Origin: Synechococcales cyanobacterium 340R_concoct_173_sub
Lineage (GTDB): Bacteria > Cyanobacteriota > Cyanobacteriia > Leptolyngbyales > Leptolyngbyaceae
NCBI GenBank assembly: GCA_025354065.1
Contig: JANXNM010000098.1
Location: forward strand, 1-17,457
Direction of reading: 5' to 3'
Length of the DNA stretch: 17,457 nt
In this document: piece by piece, positions 1-8,061 of the stretch
How positions within the stretch are numbered: position 1 is the stretch's first letter
How the letters are laid out: every line of letters starts with the position of its first letter
Notes under the pieces: model-generated
Database searches by the model: none
The model's input: the letters and a program-made list of their open reading frames with translations, nothing else
Told to the model about the DNA's origin: nothing
Translations under genes and position numbers: made by a program

Positions 1-123
1 CAGTTGACGAACCAATGCGCGGTGGACGACGGCTGATGCCGTTTCTTCCTTTGCGACTCTCAGATCTAGCTCGGCCTTGCCTTTTTCAGCGCCTTGCCAA
101 TCCTTTACAATACATTCAACCAT
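1..123 (-). CDS. rplD: 50S ribosomal protein L4 (N-terminal part, cut by window edge)
   Basis: The minus strand from 123 down to 1 reads 41 codons without a stop. It begins [11 protein letters not shown] and continues through LDLRVAKEE to HRALVRQL, the expected N-terminus of cyanobacterial ribosomal protein L4. The rest lies outside the window. L4 binds 23S rRNA early in assembly of the large subunit and lines the peptide exit tunnel. The start codon is ATG, preceded by purine-rich AGGAG and GAAGG stretches. The gene follows rplC after 41 bases, the standard L3-L4 order of the S10 operon, so the two are almost certainly co-transcribed. The identification rests on N-terminal sequence and position together. 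Confidence 0.93.
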   Translation of the reverse strand, partial: MVECIVKDWQGAEKGKAELDLRVAKEETASAVVHRALVRQL

Positions 124-164
124 TGTCCTTCTCTACTCCTAAGATTTTTCCTGTCGTACTCTGC

Positions 165-803
165 CTATCGTTTGCCCACACTATTGGTTGGAACAATCTT
201 CAGCAACGCACCAGGTTTCCCAGGAACAGCACCTTTGACCAAAATCAAATTGCGCTCAGTATCCAAACGAATGATGTGCAACCGTTTGATGGTGACTTGC
301 TCGTCGCCATAGTGACCTGCCATTTTCTTACCAGGATAAACCCGACCCGGAGTCGTACCTGCACCCGTTGAACCAGGCTCACGGTGATTTTTAGAACCGT
401 GGGTCATAGGACCGCGTGCGAAGTTGTGGCGCTTTTGATAACCGGAAAAACCACGACCAATAGTGTGTCCAGCTACATCGATCAATTGACCGACAGAAAA
501 CTGTTCAACTGTCAGGGCTTGTCCGAGTTGGTACTCCGAAACGTCCTGTAAGCGGGCTTCAGTCAAATGACGAAGTGGAGCAGATTCCGACTTCTTCAAA
601 TGTCCAAGTTCTGGCTTACTCAAGTTCTTTACCTTGATGTCACCATAGGCATACTGAATCGCTGTATAGCCATCCGTTTCCTTTGTTTTAATCTGCGTGA
701 TTGGGCATGGTCCAGCCTGAATCACCGTTACGGGGATTGCTCTCCCGAGTTCATCAAAAACTTGAGTCATCCCAAGCTTTGTCCCTAAAATTCCAACAGA
801 CAC
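165..803 (-). CDS. rplC: 50S ribosomal protein L3
   Basis: This 212-residue protein is full length for bacterial L3, which nucleates large-subunit assembly and reaches toward the peptidyl transferase centre. The N-terminus [13 protein letters not shown] is diagnostic. The L3 signature lies at about residues 102-126, with F, D, G, T, GRGF and YQKR in the expected order. It is followed by [15 protein letters not shown] and [14 protein letters not shown]. The start is GTG at 801-803, supported by an AGGGAG ribosome-binding site about ten bases upstream. It is the first gene of the visible S10 operon and precedes rplD by 41 bases. No gene lies within 611 bases upstream, so its promoter should be in that gap. 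Confidence 0.97.
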   Translation of the reverse strand: MSVGILGTKLGMTQVFDELGRAIPVTVIQAGPCPITQIKTKETDGYTAIQYAYGDIKVKNLSKPELGHLKKSESAPLRHLTEARLQDVSEYQLGQALTVEQFSVGQLIDVAGHTIGRGFSGYQKRHNFARGPMTHGSKNHREPGSTGAGTTPGRVYPGKKMAGHYGDEQVTIKRLHIIRLDTERNLILVKGAVPGKPGALLKIVPTNSVGKR

Positions 804-1414
804 GATAGTCGGGTCTCCCTTACTAATTACATCCCGTAGTGAACAGCGGTTGGAGACAAGTTAACGCTCAACATGTTCTGGACAGTACAGTTGGACCGAT
901 CGCACAATTAATTCCATAGATGACAGAATTAATATAGAAATCGACCGCACACCACTATACATCTTTAGGTATCCTAAAAGACAAACGACTAGTGCGCCTT
1001 AATCACTCCACTTCTGAGGCATGGTTACAGACAAGTCATCACAACTCAAATGCATCATTACTCCAACTGGGTCTCAACTCAGACTTGGACTCACAAAGCA
1101 ATTAAAATCGCCATGAAAAGCCAGTTTCCAAATCGAAAAGGAGTCATCGTTGCTACTTCCACTCAGCTATTGGTTGCGAACCCTCGCTACACATAACTAC
1201 TAGTTGCACTTAAATCAGGTTAAGCACGGTAGCACTGCAAGGGTGGGCGGGAAGAAGCGATCGCTGCAAAAACTGCAACAGTCTAAAATACTACCGAATA
1301 GATGCAACTTTGTCTATCTTTATTTCCTGACTTATGGAATCGATTGATTTTGCTAAGGAGTTTGTCTTGTTTTCATTGGTTTAGATTGGAGTATTACAGG
1401 CATTTTGATCAGGT
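804..1414. other. Gene-free gap upstream of the S10 operon
   Basis: I find no convincing gene in these 611 bases on either strand. The longest reading frames have no homology I recognise and no sensible start. The gap should hold the rplC promoter, read on the minus strand. A weak candidate is TTGTCT (rev. comp. of 979-984) and TATAGT (rev. comp. of 954-959), but the spacer is 19 bases. A perfect inverted repeat TTTAGG-TAT-CCTAAA sits inside that spacer at 964-978. A second possible -10, TATATT, is at 931-936. One HIP1 palindrome GCGATCGC is at 1257-1264. I see no strong hairpin with a T-run that would terminate the upstream M23 gene. Confidence 0.5.
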
Positions 1415-2671
1415 TCATCTTGGATACTTCACGATCGTGGACTGGGCTTTTAGCGGTAAAGTAGTCGCCTGAGCTATCTGTTGCGGCTGTGGTCCCTGCT
1501 GAAACTGAGCTTGCAATGAAATCGATGGAGTCGGGGGAAGCTTAGCGATTTTAAGGGATTGATTGAAATCCTTGAGCGCGACTTCAATTTGCAACCCAGC
1601 ATCTTGAGCAATCCAGGAACCATCAGGCAATTGTTGACGAAGTTCAAAATGGAGATGTGGCCCCGTGGAATTTCCAGTTGTACCAACACGACCAATGACT
1701 GTGCCCTTTTCAACCACTTGACCCGGTTTAACAAAGAGTTCGGAAAGATGGGCATACAAGGTCTGTTGGCTTCCTTGACCATGCTCTAGCGCGACAGCTA
1801 TGCCGTAACCACCGAGAAAGTCAGCTAGCAAAACCTTACCCGTCAACGCGGCAATTACAGGGGTTCCTAAGGGAGCTGCGATGTCGGTCCCAGTGTGCAT
1901 TCGCTGATCACCAGAAATTGGGTGGATTCGCCAGCCAAATAAGGACGTAAGGGGTGAAGGAATCGCCAGGGGGAACATCATTCCCAAACTCGACAAGCTG
2001 GGCATCTTAGGGAGTTTTAGATTGCCATTGAAGTAGGGCTTCAAAGCATCTGGAGGGGAGAATTGAATTCCTTGCCGATCGACACTAATCGGTCCCCAAT
2101 GGGCGGCGCTTGATTCGGCTTCGGGTTCAGGGGTCAGATCACTAGCTTCAGTGGCAACAGACTCGGGGTCGGCAACCGATTTAGTGGGGTGCGGAGTTGT
2201 TACGGCATCCGTAGGTTTGGATTTACAGAGATCTGGGATGGCAGCCCCCCAAGCCACCGTAGTGTCACAGCCGGAGGTTCGATCGGAAAAAATAATAGCT
2301 TGTGGAGCCTTTGACTCTGGCTTAACACTCGTAACAGTTGGCATTGGCTCTACTTCTTTAGCTTCAGCAACTTTAGGCGGTGCCATGGAGGGGGTGGTTG
2401 TCGGTCTAATGGATACGATGGGACTAGGAGCCTGAACTGCCGCAAGTCCCGATGGCTCTAGTAATTTGATGTCGGTGCCCGTGGTTTGAGCTTGGGCGAT
2501 CGGAACATCCAGCAACCCTAACCCAGCCAATCCCAATCCAAGGGAAGACAACAACGACAAACCGACTCGACGGCACCACAGAACGATCGGAATATAGGCC
2601 GATCGGGATTTAATTTTGGGCAGAGATCGAATTTTAGACAGGAATTGGGAGGGCAGCTTGGGAAGAGTCAT
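1415..2671 (-). CDS. Exported M23-family peptidoglycan endopeptidase (LytM/NlpD type)
   Basis: This 418-residue protein should act on peptidoglycan in the periplasm, either cutting peptide cross-links or activating an amidase. Residues 1-36 are basic, and 37-60 form a hydrophobic stretch ending in AQAQ, a plausible signal peptide or anchor. A Pro/Ala/Thr/Glu-rich linker spans about 65-235. The peptidase domain, about 240-345, has all zinc and catalytic residues: H259 and D263 in HTGTD, H308 in YAHLS, and H339 and H341 in HLHFEL, so it should be active. The tail, about 375-418, is Pro/Gln rich. The ATG start at 2669-2671 has no clear Shine-Dalgarno. A good promoter lies about 70 bases upstream. 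The gene points toward rplC but is 611 bases away, so an operon with it is unlikely. Confidence 0.9.
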   Translation of the reverse strand: MTLPKLPSQFLSKIRSLPKIKSRSAYIPIVLWCRRVGLSLLSSLGLGLAGLGLLDVPIAQAQTTGTDIKLLEPSGLAAVQAPSPIVSIRPTTTPSMAPPKVAEAKEVEPMPTVTSVKPESKAPQAIIFSDRTSGCDTTVAWGAAIPDLCKSKPTDAVTTPHPTKSVADPESVATEASDLTPEPEAESSAAHWGPISVDRQGIQFSPPDALKPYFNGNLKLPKMPSLSSLGMMFPLAIPSPLTSLFGWRIHPISGDQRMHTGTDIAAPLGTPVIAALTGKVLLADFLGGYGIAVALEHGQGSQQTLYAHLSELFVKPGQVVEKGTVIGRVGTTGNSTGPHLHFELRQQLPDGSWIAQDAGLQIEVALKDFNQSLKIAKLPPTPSISLQAQFQQGPQPQQIAQATTLPLKAQSTIVKYPR

Positions 2672-2746
2672 GAAAACTTGAGGGTAGGGGATCGACTAAT
2701 TGAATTAAAAATAAGATGAAAAGTGAATCACAGGGGAAGTCATAAA

Positions 2747-2775
2747 ATTATATAAAGACCACGATCGCACGTCAG
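2747..2775 (-). promoter_or_regulatory. Sigma-70-type promoter for the M23 peptidase gene
   Basis: On the minus strand a perfect -10 hexamer TATAAT (plus-strand 2747-2752) follows CTGACG (plus-strand 2770-2775; four of six matches to TTGACA) after exactly 17 bases. Transcription would start near 2740, giving a leader of about 70 bases before the ATG at 2671. Seen directly in the sequence; activity is inferred. Confidence 0.6.
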
Positions 2776-2969
2776 GATTATCCTATGGCAAACGCAGCAT
2801 TAACGATCGGGATTAAAACAAACGACCATAGTGGTTCCCTCTCTCCATTCTCCACTGTACGGACAGAACCGGATGACCTGTAAGAAAATTTGATGAAGCC
2901 TGTGGATAATTTTGCAATTGAATTCCGACATGAGCTTCATGAAGAACGGCAAATCTCCGATCGGTTCTG

Positions 2970-2975
2970 CATAAT
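2970..2975 (+). promoter_or_regulatory. Possible -10 element of the pgeF promoter
   Basis: CATAAT matches five of six bases of the -10 consensus, directly after TG, and lies 39 bases before the preferred pgeF start. I see no convincing -35 at the right distance. The rest of the 2672-3014 gap between the divergent genes holds only this and the minus-strand promoter. Confidence 0.25.
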
Positions 2976-3014
2976 ACTGAGAGTGATTTCTTTAATTTAG
3001 TGAAGGCAATATCG

Positions 3015-3791
3015 ATGGAAACTTGGCAATGGCAAACCTGGAACGACCTGCCTTATCTAACTTGTAGTCTTTTAGATGAGTGGCAACACGGTTGGTTTAC
3101 CCAACAATTTTCACCCACGACACCCTTAAAATTAACGGCGCAATTATACCCAGAGGCATCCGCCTATCGAGTCAAGCAAGTTCACGGGAATATCGTCTTA
3201 GCACCGTCAGAACTAAATCAACCACACCACGATGACAATCTCAATGATGGTGATGGTGTGATTTCTGAGGTCTCAAACCAAGCAGTATGGGTTTGCACAG
3301 CGGACTGTACTCCTGTGTTGATCGGCGATCGGCGATCGGGGCAAGTTGCAGCGGTTCATGCGGGTTGGCGGGGAACAGCGCAAAAAATTGTCCCCATGGC
3401 GATCGATCGATTGTTAGCTCAAGGTTCAAAGCTCGAAGATTTACGAGTTGCTATGGGACCAGCAATTCGAGGTGAAGTGTATCAGGTGAATGATGCCGTG
3501 GGTTTTGAGACAGCGGTAACGATCGCGCCTCATTTGGCACAGGAGTCATTGGAGAGTGCTATTGAACAGTTGAAAGGAATTTATAATTCACCGATTTTGC
3601 ATGATGCTGAACCTGGAAAAGTGCGTTTGGATGTAAGACGGGTGAATGCGTTGCAGTTAGAACAGTTAGGACTAGCAGATGAGCAGATTGCGATCGCGCC
3701 CCATTGTACTTATGCCGATCCAATCAATTTCTTTTCCTATCGCCGTGAAACTCGTAAAAAAGCACAATGGTCAGGAATTGTGAGTCGGTAA
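3015..3791 (+). CDS. pgeF: PgeF/YfiH-family protein (laccase-domain, purine nucleoside phosphorylase-like)
   Basis: Members of this family (formerly called polyphenol oxidase or laccase-domain proteins) act on purine nucleosides, and E. coli YfiH is also linked to fidelity of peptidoglycan precursor synthesis. The preferred start is ATG at 3015, because GAAGG at 3002-3006 lies eight bases before it; that gives 258 residues. A GTG at 3000 would add five residues but has no ribosome-binding site. The metal-binding triad is present: His57 in VKQVHGN, Cys98 in TADCTPVL and His115 in AVHAGWRGT. The C-terminal HCTYADP...FFSYRRE block is also typical. Length is normal. The gene is divergent from the M23 gene and followed by a short tandem repeat. 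Substrate preference cannot be read from sequence. Confidence 0.92.
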   Translation: METWQWQTWNDLPYLTCSLLDEWQHGWFTQQFSPTTPLKLTAQLYPEASAYRVKQVHGNIVLAPSELNQPHHDDNLNDGDGVISEVSNQAVWVCTADCTPVLIGDRRSGQVAAVHAGWRGTAQKIVPMAIDRLLAQGSKLEDLRVAMGPAIRGEVYQVNDAVGFETAVTIAPHLAQESLESAIEQLKGIYNSPILHDAEPGKVRLDVRRVNALQLEQLGLADEQIAIAPHCTYADPINFFSYRRETRKKAQWSGIVSR

Positions 3792-3813
3792 GCGTCTAGT
3801 TAAGCTAGTTAAA

Positions 3814-3864
3814 TAAGTCAAATTAAGTAAGTCAAATTAAGTAAGTCAAATAAGTCAAATAAGT
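3814..3864 (+). repeat. AT-rich short tandem repeat after pgeF
   Basis: TAAGTCAAATTAAG occurs twice in perfect tandem (3814-3827 and 3828-3841). Two shorter copies of TAAGTCAAA follow (3842-3850 and 3851-3859), then a broken TAAGT. There are no spacers, so this is not CRISPR. It sits in the gap between pgeF and the TPR-CHAT gene. Confidence 0.85.
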
Positions 3865-3881
3865 TCGGTTGAATAAGTTGT

Positions 3882-3928
3882 GGGAATGCTGAGGTAAGGT
3901 TCAGTTACAACCTTGTTCACCCATTCCC
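3882..3928 (+). promoter_or_regulatory. Nested inverted repeat before the TPR-CHAT start codon
   Basis: The outer arms are GGGAATG (3882-3888) and CATTCCC (3922-3928). The inner arms are AAGGTT (3896-3901) and AACCTT (3909-3914), around a seven-base loop. The two stems are separated by seven bases on each side, partly able to form G-U pairs. The structure ends ten bases before the ATG and has no T-run, so it is a poor terminator. A 5' UTR structure or a two-part operator are both possible; function is inferred. Confidence 0.45.
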
Positions 3929-3938
3929 GTCACTCTTC

Positions 3939-6443
3939 ATGTCTTATCCTTGGTTCGCTACTACGCTTGTTGCATTAATACTCAGTGCAGGATTAGCCAG
4001 ACCAGTTATCGGGCAAACTGCACCCAAAAATGCTGAAATCCAAGCCGCCGACCAAGAACTAAAAAAACTCTTGAACCAACCCTTTGAACTCCCCATCTTC
4101 ACGCGGAAATCCCAGCTTCAAGATCTCTATCGGCGCTATGACAGGCAGAACGACAAGAATGGCCTAGCACTGACCAGTCTAGAACTCGCTTGGGTTGCCT
4201 ATCAAGATGCAGACTACCTTGAGGCCGATCGGAAACTTCGCACGATCGAATTTAGCTTTAACTCTACGACCACCGCTTATTGGCGGATTAAAAGCTTAAG
4301 GGGATTGCTACAACTAGAAGCTGGAAAACCCCAAGAAGCCTTAACTGATCTTAGCCAATCCCAAGCCAACTTCTATTCTTGGCCTGAACAACAAGTTAAA
4401 CAAGTCGGACTTGCCGCTACCTATCGCGCCCTTGGCCAATATCGCAAAGCTGCCGGATATGCCTATGGAGCCTCTCGCCTCGGAGCCTCTCGAATGGTCC
4501 AGACCGAAGCCTTGCAAGTGTTGGGAGATACGGCATTTGATGTGGGGCAATTTGAAGACGCGATCGGACATTACGAAGCGGCGATCGCCTACGGCAAAAG
4601 CATTGGATTGATTTACGGACAGCGGAGCCGTTTTACCAATATTCATCTTCTAACCCAACTGGGGCGGGCCTATCAAGCTGTTGGTAAAACTAGCCAAGCT
4701 GAAAAAGTCACCCGCGAATCTCTCGAACTGGCGGAAAAAGCCACATCACCGCAACAGATAATCGTTCTGCTTTTTGCACTGAATGCCGCCGCGATGGTAA
4801 ATTTGGATGCTGGACGAAATCCCATCGCACTCGAACAACTGCAACGCGCTATGACGATCGCCAAAAGCAACGGTCTTAATAGTGCAGGTGAGATTACAAC
4901 CCTAATTAATTTGGGGCGCTACACTGAAGAAATTGGGAACCTAACGCAAGCGATCGACTATTACGAAACGGCTCGAAAACTGGCCGATCGCGTTAATGAC
5001 AAAGCCTCAGAAGCTCGGGCACAAAGTGCTATTGGCCAGATTCAACTCAAACAAAAAAAGATCAAAGCCGCCATTGGGTCACTGACTAAAAGCATCGACA
5101 CCTTTGAATCGCTCCAGCCTGAACTCCGAGATGCACAGCGTATCACTCTCGCAGAAACCCAAGCGACCACCTATCAATTTCTACAGACAGCCCTAATCCA
5201 AGAGAATAATTCTGACCAAGCCCTAATCATCACAGAGCGGGCACGGGCACGGGCTTTAGTTGATCTACTATCCCAACGCAAGCAAACTGAAAAAACAGCC
5301 CCCAAAGATACTGCTGCCATTACCCTAAGCTCCATCAAAGCTACCGCCAAAGACCAAAATGCCACGATCGTCACCTACGCGGTTTCCCACCAATTGGGCA
5401 ACCCCGAACTCTACACCTGGGTGATTCAGCCCGACGGAACTATTCATTTCAAAGCCACAGATCTACGCAGCACGACTGAAGCCGCACCAGTTTCGCTGAT
5501 TGCTAGTAGCCGAAGCCAAAATCCATTAAAGCAATTAATTGTCCGAAGTAGCAAAACTCGCTCCGAGATCAGTATGGAAAGCGATCGCCCCGAAACCTAT
5601 GCCCAATACGCCAGTGCCAGTAAATCGGCCTATCAACTCTTGATCGAACCCATTCAAAAGTGGCTGCCGAAAAATGATCGGGATCGAGTTATTTTTGTCC
5701 CCCAGGGTGAATTGTTCCTGATCCCATTTCAAGCCTTACAAAATTCCCAAGGACAATACCTAATCCAAAACCATACCCTGCAAATCGCACCCTCGATTCA
5801 AACCCTAAGCCTACTCACCTCAAAAACACGATCGAATTCTAACGTCATGATTGTCGGCAATCCATCGCCCATGCCCAGTGGCTATGACCCATTACCGGGT
5901 AGCGAGATTGAAGCTAACGTGATCGCAAAACTATTCAATACCACCGCTATCCTCGGTCCCAATGCCACCAAGGCAAATCTCTTAAAAAAACTATCCCAAG
6001 CCTTGCTTATTCACTTCGCAACCCATGGAACCATGGACGATCGGTCTGGCAGTGAAAGCGCTATCATTCTCGCGAGTTCAGACAAGAACGATCCGATCGC
6101 CGAACTTAACAGCAGCCTCACCGCCGGAGAGATTTTAGATCTTCGCCTCAAAGCCGATCTCGTCGTTCTTAGTGCCTGTAACACTGGACGCGGCCAAATT
6201 ACTGGAGAAGGCGTGATTGGACTGACCCGATCGTTCCTCTCAGCCGGAGTTCCCAGCCTAGTTGTGTCCCTTTGGCAAGTTCCTGACAAACCCACAGCAA
6301 GCTTAATGATCGCCTTCCATAAGAATCGTAAAAAAGGCGACGGAAACGCCCAAGCCCTCCGTCAAGCGATGTTAGCCACGATGAAAGATTATCCAAACCC
6401 TCAAGACTGGGCTGGCTTTATGGTGGTGGGCCGATCGGATTAA
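3939..6443 (+). CDS. Exported TPR-repeat protein with C-terminal CHAT (caspase-like) peptidase domain
   Basis: This 834-residue protein begins with an apparent signal peptide (hydrophobic residues about 6-25, cleavage near IGQ-TAP). TPR-like helical repeats fill about 75-400, clearest around 190-220, 235-270, 320-350 and 360-390. A less conserved linker leads to the CHAT domain, about 560-832. That domain carries His696 in HFATHG and Cys747 in VVLSACNTG, the His/Cys dyad of clan CD peptidases, followed by the family-typical GEGVIGLTRSFLSAG and SLWQV. It should therefore be a cysteine protease whose TPRs bind a partner. Most characterised CHAT proteins are intracellular, so the signal peptide suggests a periplasmic or surface role. 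The target is unknown. The ATG at 3939 has no Shine-Dalgarno; a nested inverted repeat precedes it. Uma2 follows after 46 bases. Confidence 0.9.
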   Translation: MSYPWFATTLVALILSAGLARPVIGQTAPKNAEIQAADQELKKLLNQPFELPIFTRKSQLQDLYRRYDRQNDKNGLALTSLELAWVAYQDADYLEADRKLRTIEFSFNSTTTAYWRIKSLRGLLQLEAGKPQEALTDLSQSQANFYSWPEQQVKQVGLAATYRALGQYRKAAGYAYGASRLGASRMVQTEALQVLGDTAFDVGQFEDAIGHYEAAIAYGKSIGLIYGQRSRFTNIHLLTQLGRAYQAVGKTSQAEKVTRESLELAEKATSPQQIIVLLFALNAAAMVNLDAGRNPIALEQLQRAMTIAKSNGLNSAGEITTLINLGRYTEEIGNLTQAIDYYETARKLADRVNDKASEARAQSAIGQIQLKQKKIKAAIGSLTKSIDTFESLQPELRDAQRITLAETQATTYQFLQTALIQENNSDQALIITERARARALVDLLSQRKQTEKTAPKDTAAITLSSIKATAKDQNATIVTYAVSHQLGNPELYTWVIQPDGTIHFKATDLRSTTEAAPVSLIASSRSQNPLKQLIVRSSKTRSEISMESDRPETYAQYASASKSAYQLLIEPIQKWLPKNDRDRVIFVPQGELFLIPFQALQNSQGQYLIQNHTLQIAPSIQTLSLLTSKTRSNSNVMIVGNPSPMPSGYDPLPGSEIEANVIAKLFNTTAILGPNATKANLLKKLSQALLIHFATHGTMDDRSGSESAIILASSDKNDPIAELNSSLTAGEILDLRLKADLVVLSACNTGRGQITGEGVIGLTRSFLSAGVPSLVVSLWQVPDKPTASLMIAFHKNRKKGDGNAQALRQAMLATMKDYPNPQDWAGFMVVGRSD

Positions 6444-6489
6444 GTCAAGATTTTGTACAATCAACCCAACAACCGTAACCGAGGGATTT

Positions 6490-7215
6490 ATGGCCACGAT
6501 CGTCACCCCACCCACCATCACACCCCAATCCATTGATTATCCTTCTGGAGATGGAACCCCCGTGGCCGAGACCTTTGACCATCTCTACGTTATTTTGATT
6601 ACGATTGAAGTCTTGCGACAATATCTTGAAGACATTCAAGCCTGCGTTTTAGGCAATCAATTTCTCTACTACTCGCAAGGATTCCCATGCCTCAAATGCG
6701 CACCGGATGTCATGGTGATTTTTAATGTAGAGCCGGGGAGTCGGGATAATTACAAGATTTGGGAGGAGGGCGAAATTCCGAGGGTCGTGTTTGAAATGAC
6801 ATCTCCCGGAACTCGTGACAAAGACGAAGGCTTTAAGAAAGACCTTTATGCACAAATCGGAATTGAAGAATATTGGCAATTTGATCCCAAGGGGCAATGG
6901 ATTGAGGAGAAACTTCGGGGTTATCGGTTAGTGGATGAAACCTATGTGCTGATAGCCACCTCTGAAAGCCAAGCGCTCGCTCTGCGATTGGAAGTGTCAG
7001 GAGCCTTGATTTCGTTTTATCGATTAGACAATGGTGAAAAGTTACTGATTCCCTTAGAACTCCGCAACAAAGCCCAACAACTTCAGGACGAACTCATATT
7101 AGAGCACGCGAGATTGTTACTAGAGCAAACCCGATCGCAAGAACTAGAAGACCAACTTAACCAAGCCCAAGCAGAGATCGATCGCTACCGCAAGCAGTTT
7201 GGGGATCTTCTGTAG
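6490..7215 (+). CDS. Uma2-family PD-(D/E)XK nuclease-fold protein with C-terminal coiled coil
   Basis: Uma2 (DUF820) proteins share a restriction-endonuclease fold, are very numerous in cyanobacteria and have no settled function. Here, in 241 residues, the core is intact: Asp73 in APDVMVIF, Glu102 in VFEMTSPG, Lys116 in the KxxxY spacing, and IGIEEYWQFDP. Residues about 190-241 are a Gln/Glu/Leu-rich heptad region, a likely coiled coil for pairing. The ATG at 6490 has GAGGG at 6481-6485 as its ribosome-binding site. Only 46 bases separate it from the TPR-CHAT gene, so co-transcription is possible. However, a TACAAT hexamer at 6456-6461 could give it its own promoter. Most Uma2 genes stand alone, so a functional link to CHAT is only a guess. 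Confidence 0.88.
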   Translation: MATIVTPPTITPQSIDYPSGDGTPVAETFDHLYVILITIEVLRQYLEDIQACVLGNQFLYYSQGFPCLKCAPDVMVIFNVEPGSRDNYKIWEEGEIPRVVFEMTSPGTRDKDEGFKKDLYAQIGIEEYWQFDPKGQWIEEKLRGYRLVDETYVLIATSESQALALRLEVSGALISFYRLDNGEKLLIPLELRNKAQQLQDELILEHARLLLEQTRSQELEDQLNQAQAEIDRYRKQFGDLL

Positions 7216-7272
7216 AAAGCCCGTTCCTCAAACATTAATATCCTGGGAGAGAGCGATACATTTTTGAATTTG

Positions 7273-7310
7273 CCCGTATTTTGAAGACATTCCCGTATTT
7301 TGAAGACATT
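7273..7310 (+). repeat. Perfect 19-bp tandem duplication
   Basis: CCCGTATTTTGAAGACATT occurs twice with no gap or mismatch (7273-7291 and 7292-7310). It lies between Uma2 and the following membrane-protein gene, about 70 bases before that start. A GATAAT hexamer follows at 7319-7324. It may be a recent slippage event or a doubled binding site. Confidence 0.9.
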
Positions 7311-7381
7311 TATGTTGCGATAATTATGCATATTGCGGGAACTATGAGAAAAATCTGTAAAAATTGAGACCATTGAGACCT

Positions 7382-7918
7382 ATGGCTACACAAGCTCCCA
7401 TTTCAAAAATTTCTCCAGCATTATTCGCATTGGTTGTCCTCTGCTTTTTCCTGCCTTTCATCTCCATCTCGTGCCAAAATCCCATGAGTGGTGGCGAGAT
7501 GGAACTGGTGAAAATGAACGGCTTAGAAGTTGCGATTGGTAAAGAAATTAAAATGCCTGGAGCAGACAGCATGGGACTTCCTGGTTCCCAAACAAAATCT
7601 AAACCTAAATCCGTCGAGGGTAACCCGATCGCTGGGATTGTCTTCGGGATTGCCTGCGCTGGAATTGCTGTTGGATTTATTGCTGTGCCTCAGCAGTACA
7701 TTGTGCAAGCGGGATTAGCGGGTATCGGAGCCGTGATGCTAATTATGCTAAAACTGACCGTTGATTCAAATTTGGCGAGTGAGCTAAAAAAAGTAGGCGG
7801 ATCAATGAGTACGCCGATCGTCGCAACCTATGGCATGGGCTACTGGCTAGCATTCTTGAGCTTTCTTGGAGCAGTAGGGTTCAATAGCTACTTCATTTAC
7901 CAAGAGAAGAATAAATAG
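7382..7918 (+). CDS. Hypothetical membrane protein, four predicted helices
   Basis: I do not recognise this 178-residue protein. Hydrophobic stretches suggest four membrane helices, at about residues 11-30, 83-102, 106-126 and 148-172. A polar loop of about 50 residues between the first two is rich in Met, Gly and Lys (for example SGGEMELVKMNG). The first helix ends FLPFISISC; the Cys sits too deep and lacks the usual context for a confident lipobox. The start is taken as ATG at 7382; an in-frame TTG at 7364 would add six residues without better support. The gene stands alone, with a tandem duplication upstream and a good terminator just downstream, so it is probably a single-gene transcript. 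Confidence 0.75.
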   Translation: MATQAPISKISPALFALVVLCFFLPFISISCQNPMSGGEMELVKMNGLEVAIGKEIKMPGADSMGLPGSQTKSKPKSVEGNPIAGIVFGIACAGIAVGFIAVPQQYIVQAGLAGIGAVMLIMLKLTVDSNLASELKKVGGSMSTPIVATYGMGYWLAFLSFLGAVGFNSYFIYQEKNK

Positions 7919-7940
7919 GTTCAACCCAAAAATCTCACCT

Positions 7941-7968
7941 AAAAAACCGATCAATCGATCGGCTTTTT
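7941..7968 (+). terminator. Intrinsic terminator after the membrane-protein gene
   Basis: CCGATC (7947-7952) and GATCGG (7957-7962) form a six-base stem around an AATC loop. Flanking A5 and T5 runs extend it after one mismatch, and T5 follows the stem. It starts 23 bases after the stop codon. The A-run makes it symmetrical, so it could also work on the other strand. Confidence 0.8.
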
Positions 7969-8061
7969 GATCAGGTTTTAAACTGCCAAAGTTCGATCGA
8001 AGCAGACGACTCGCGGTGAAGGTCCAGAAGTCTACTACAATTCATTGGGTTAACCTGATAG

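Noticed and set aside
15..371. Plus-strand 118-residue ORF at the left edge
   Set aside because: It lies antisense to rplD and rplC, both clearly recognisable on the minus strand.
1021..1113. Small 30-residue ORF in the rplC upstream gap
   Set aside because: There is no usable ribosome-binding site, since the GAGG is almost against the ATG, and no recognisable product.
1150..1300. Possible tRNA or small RNA near GGTTGCGAACC
   Set aside because: The stem is too short for a T-arm and no cloverleaf can be drawn around it.
2151..2435. Plus-strand 94-residue ORF
   Set aside because: It is antisense to the low-complexity linker of the M23 peptidase gene and has no family signature.
3814..3864. 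Possible CRISPR array
   Set aside because: The units are direct tandem copies of 9-14 bases with no unique spacers and no cas genes nearby.
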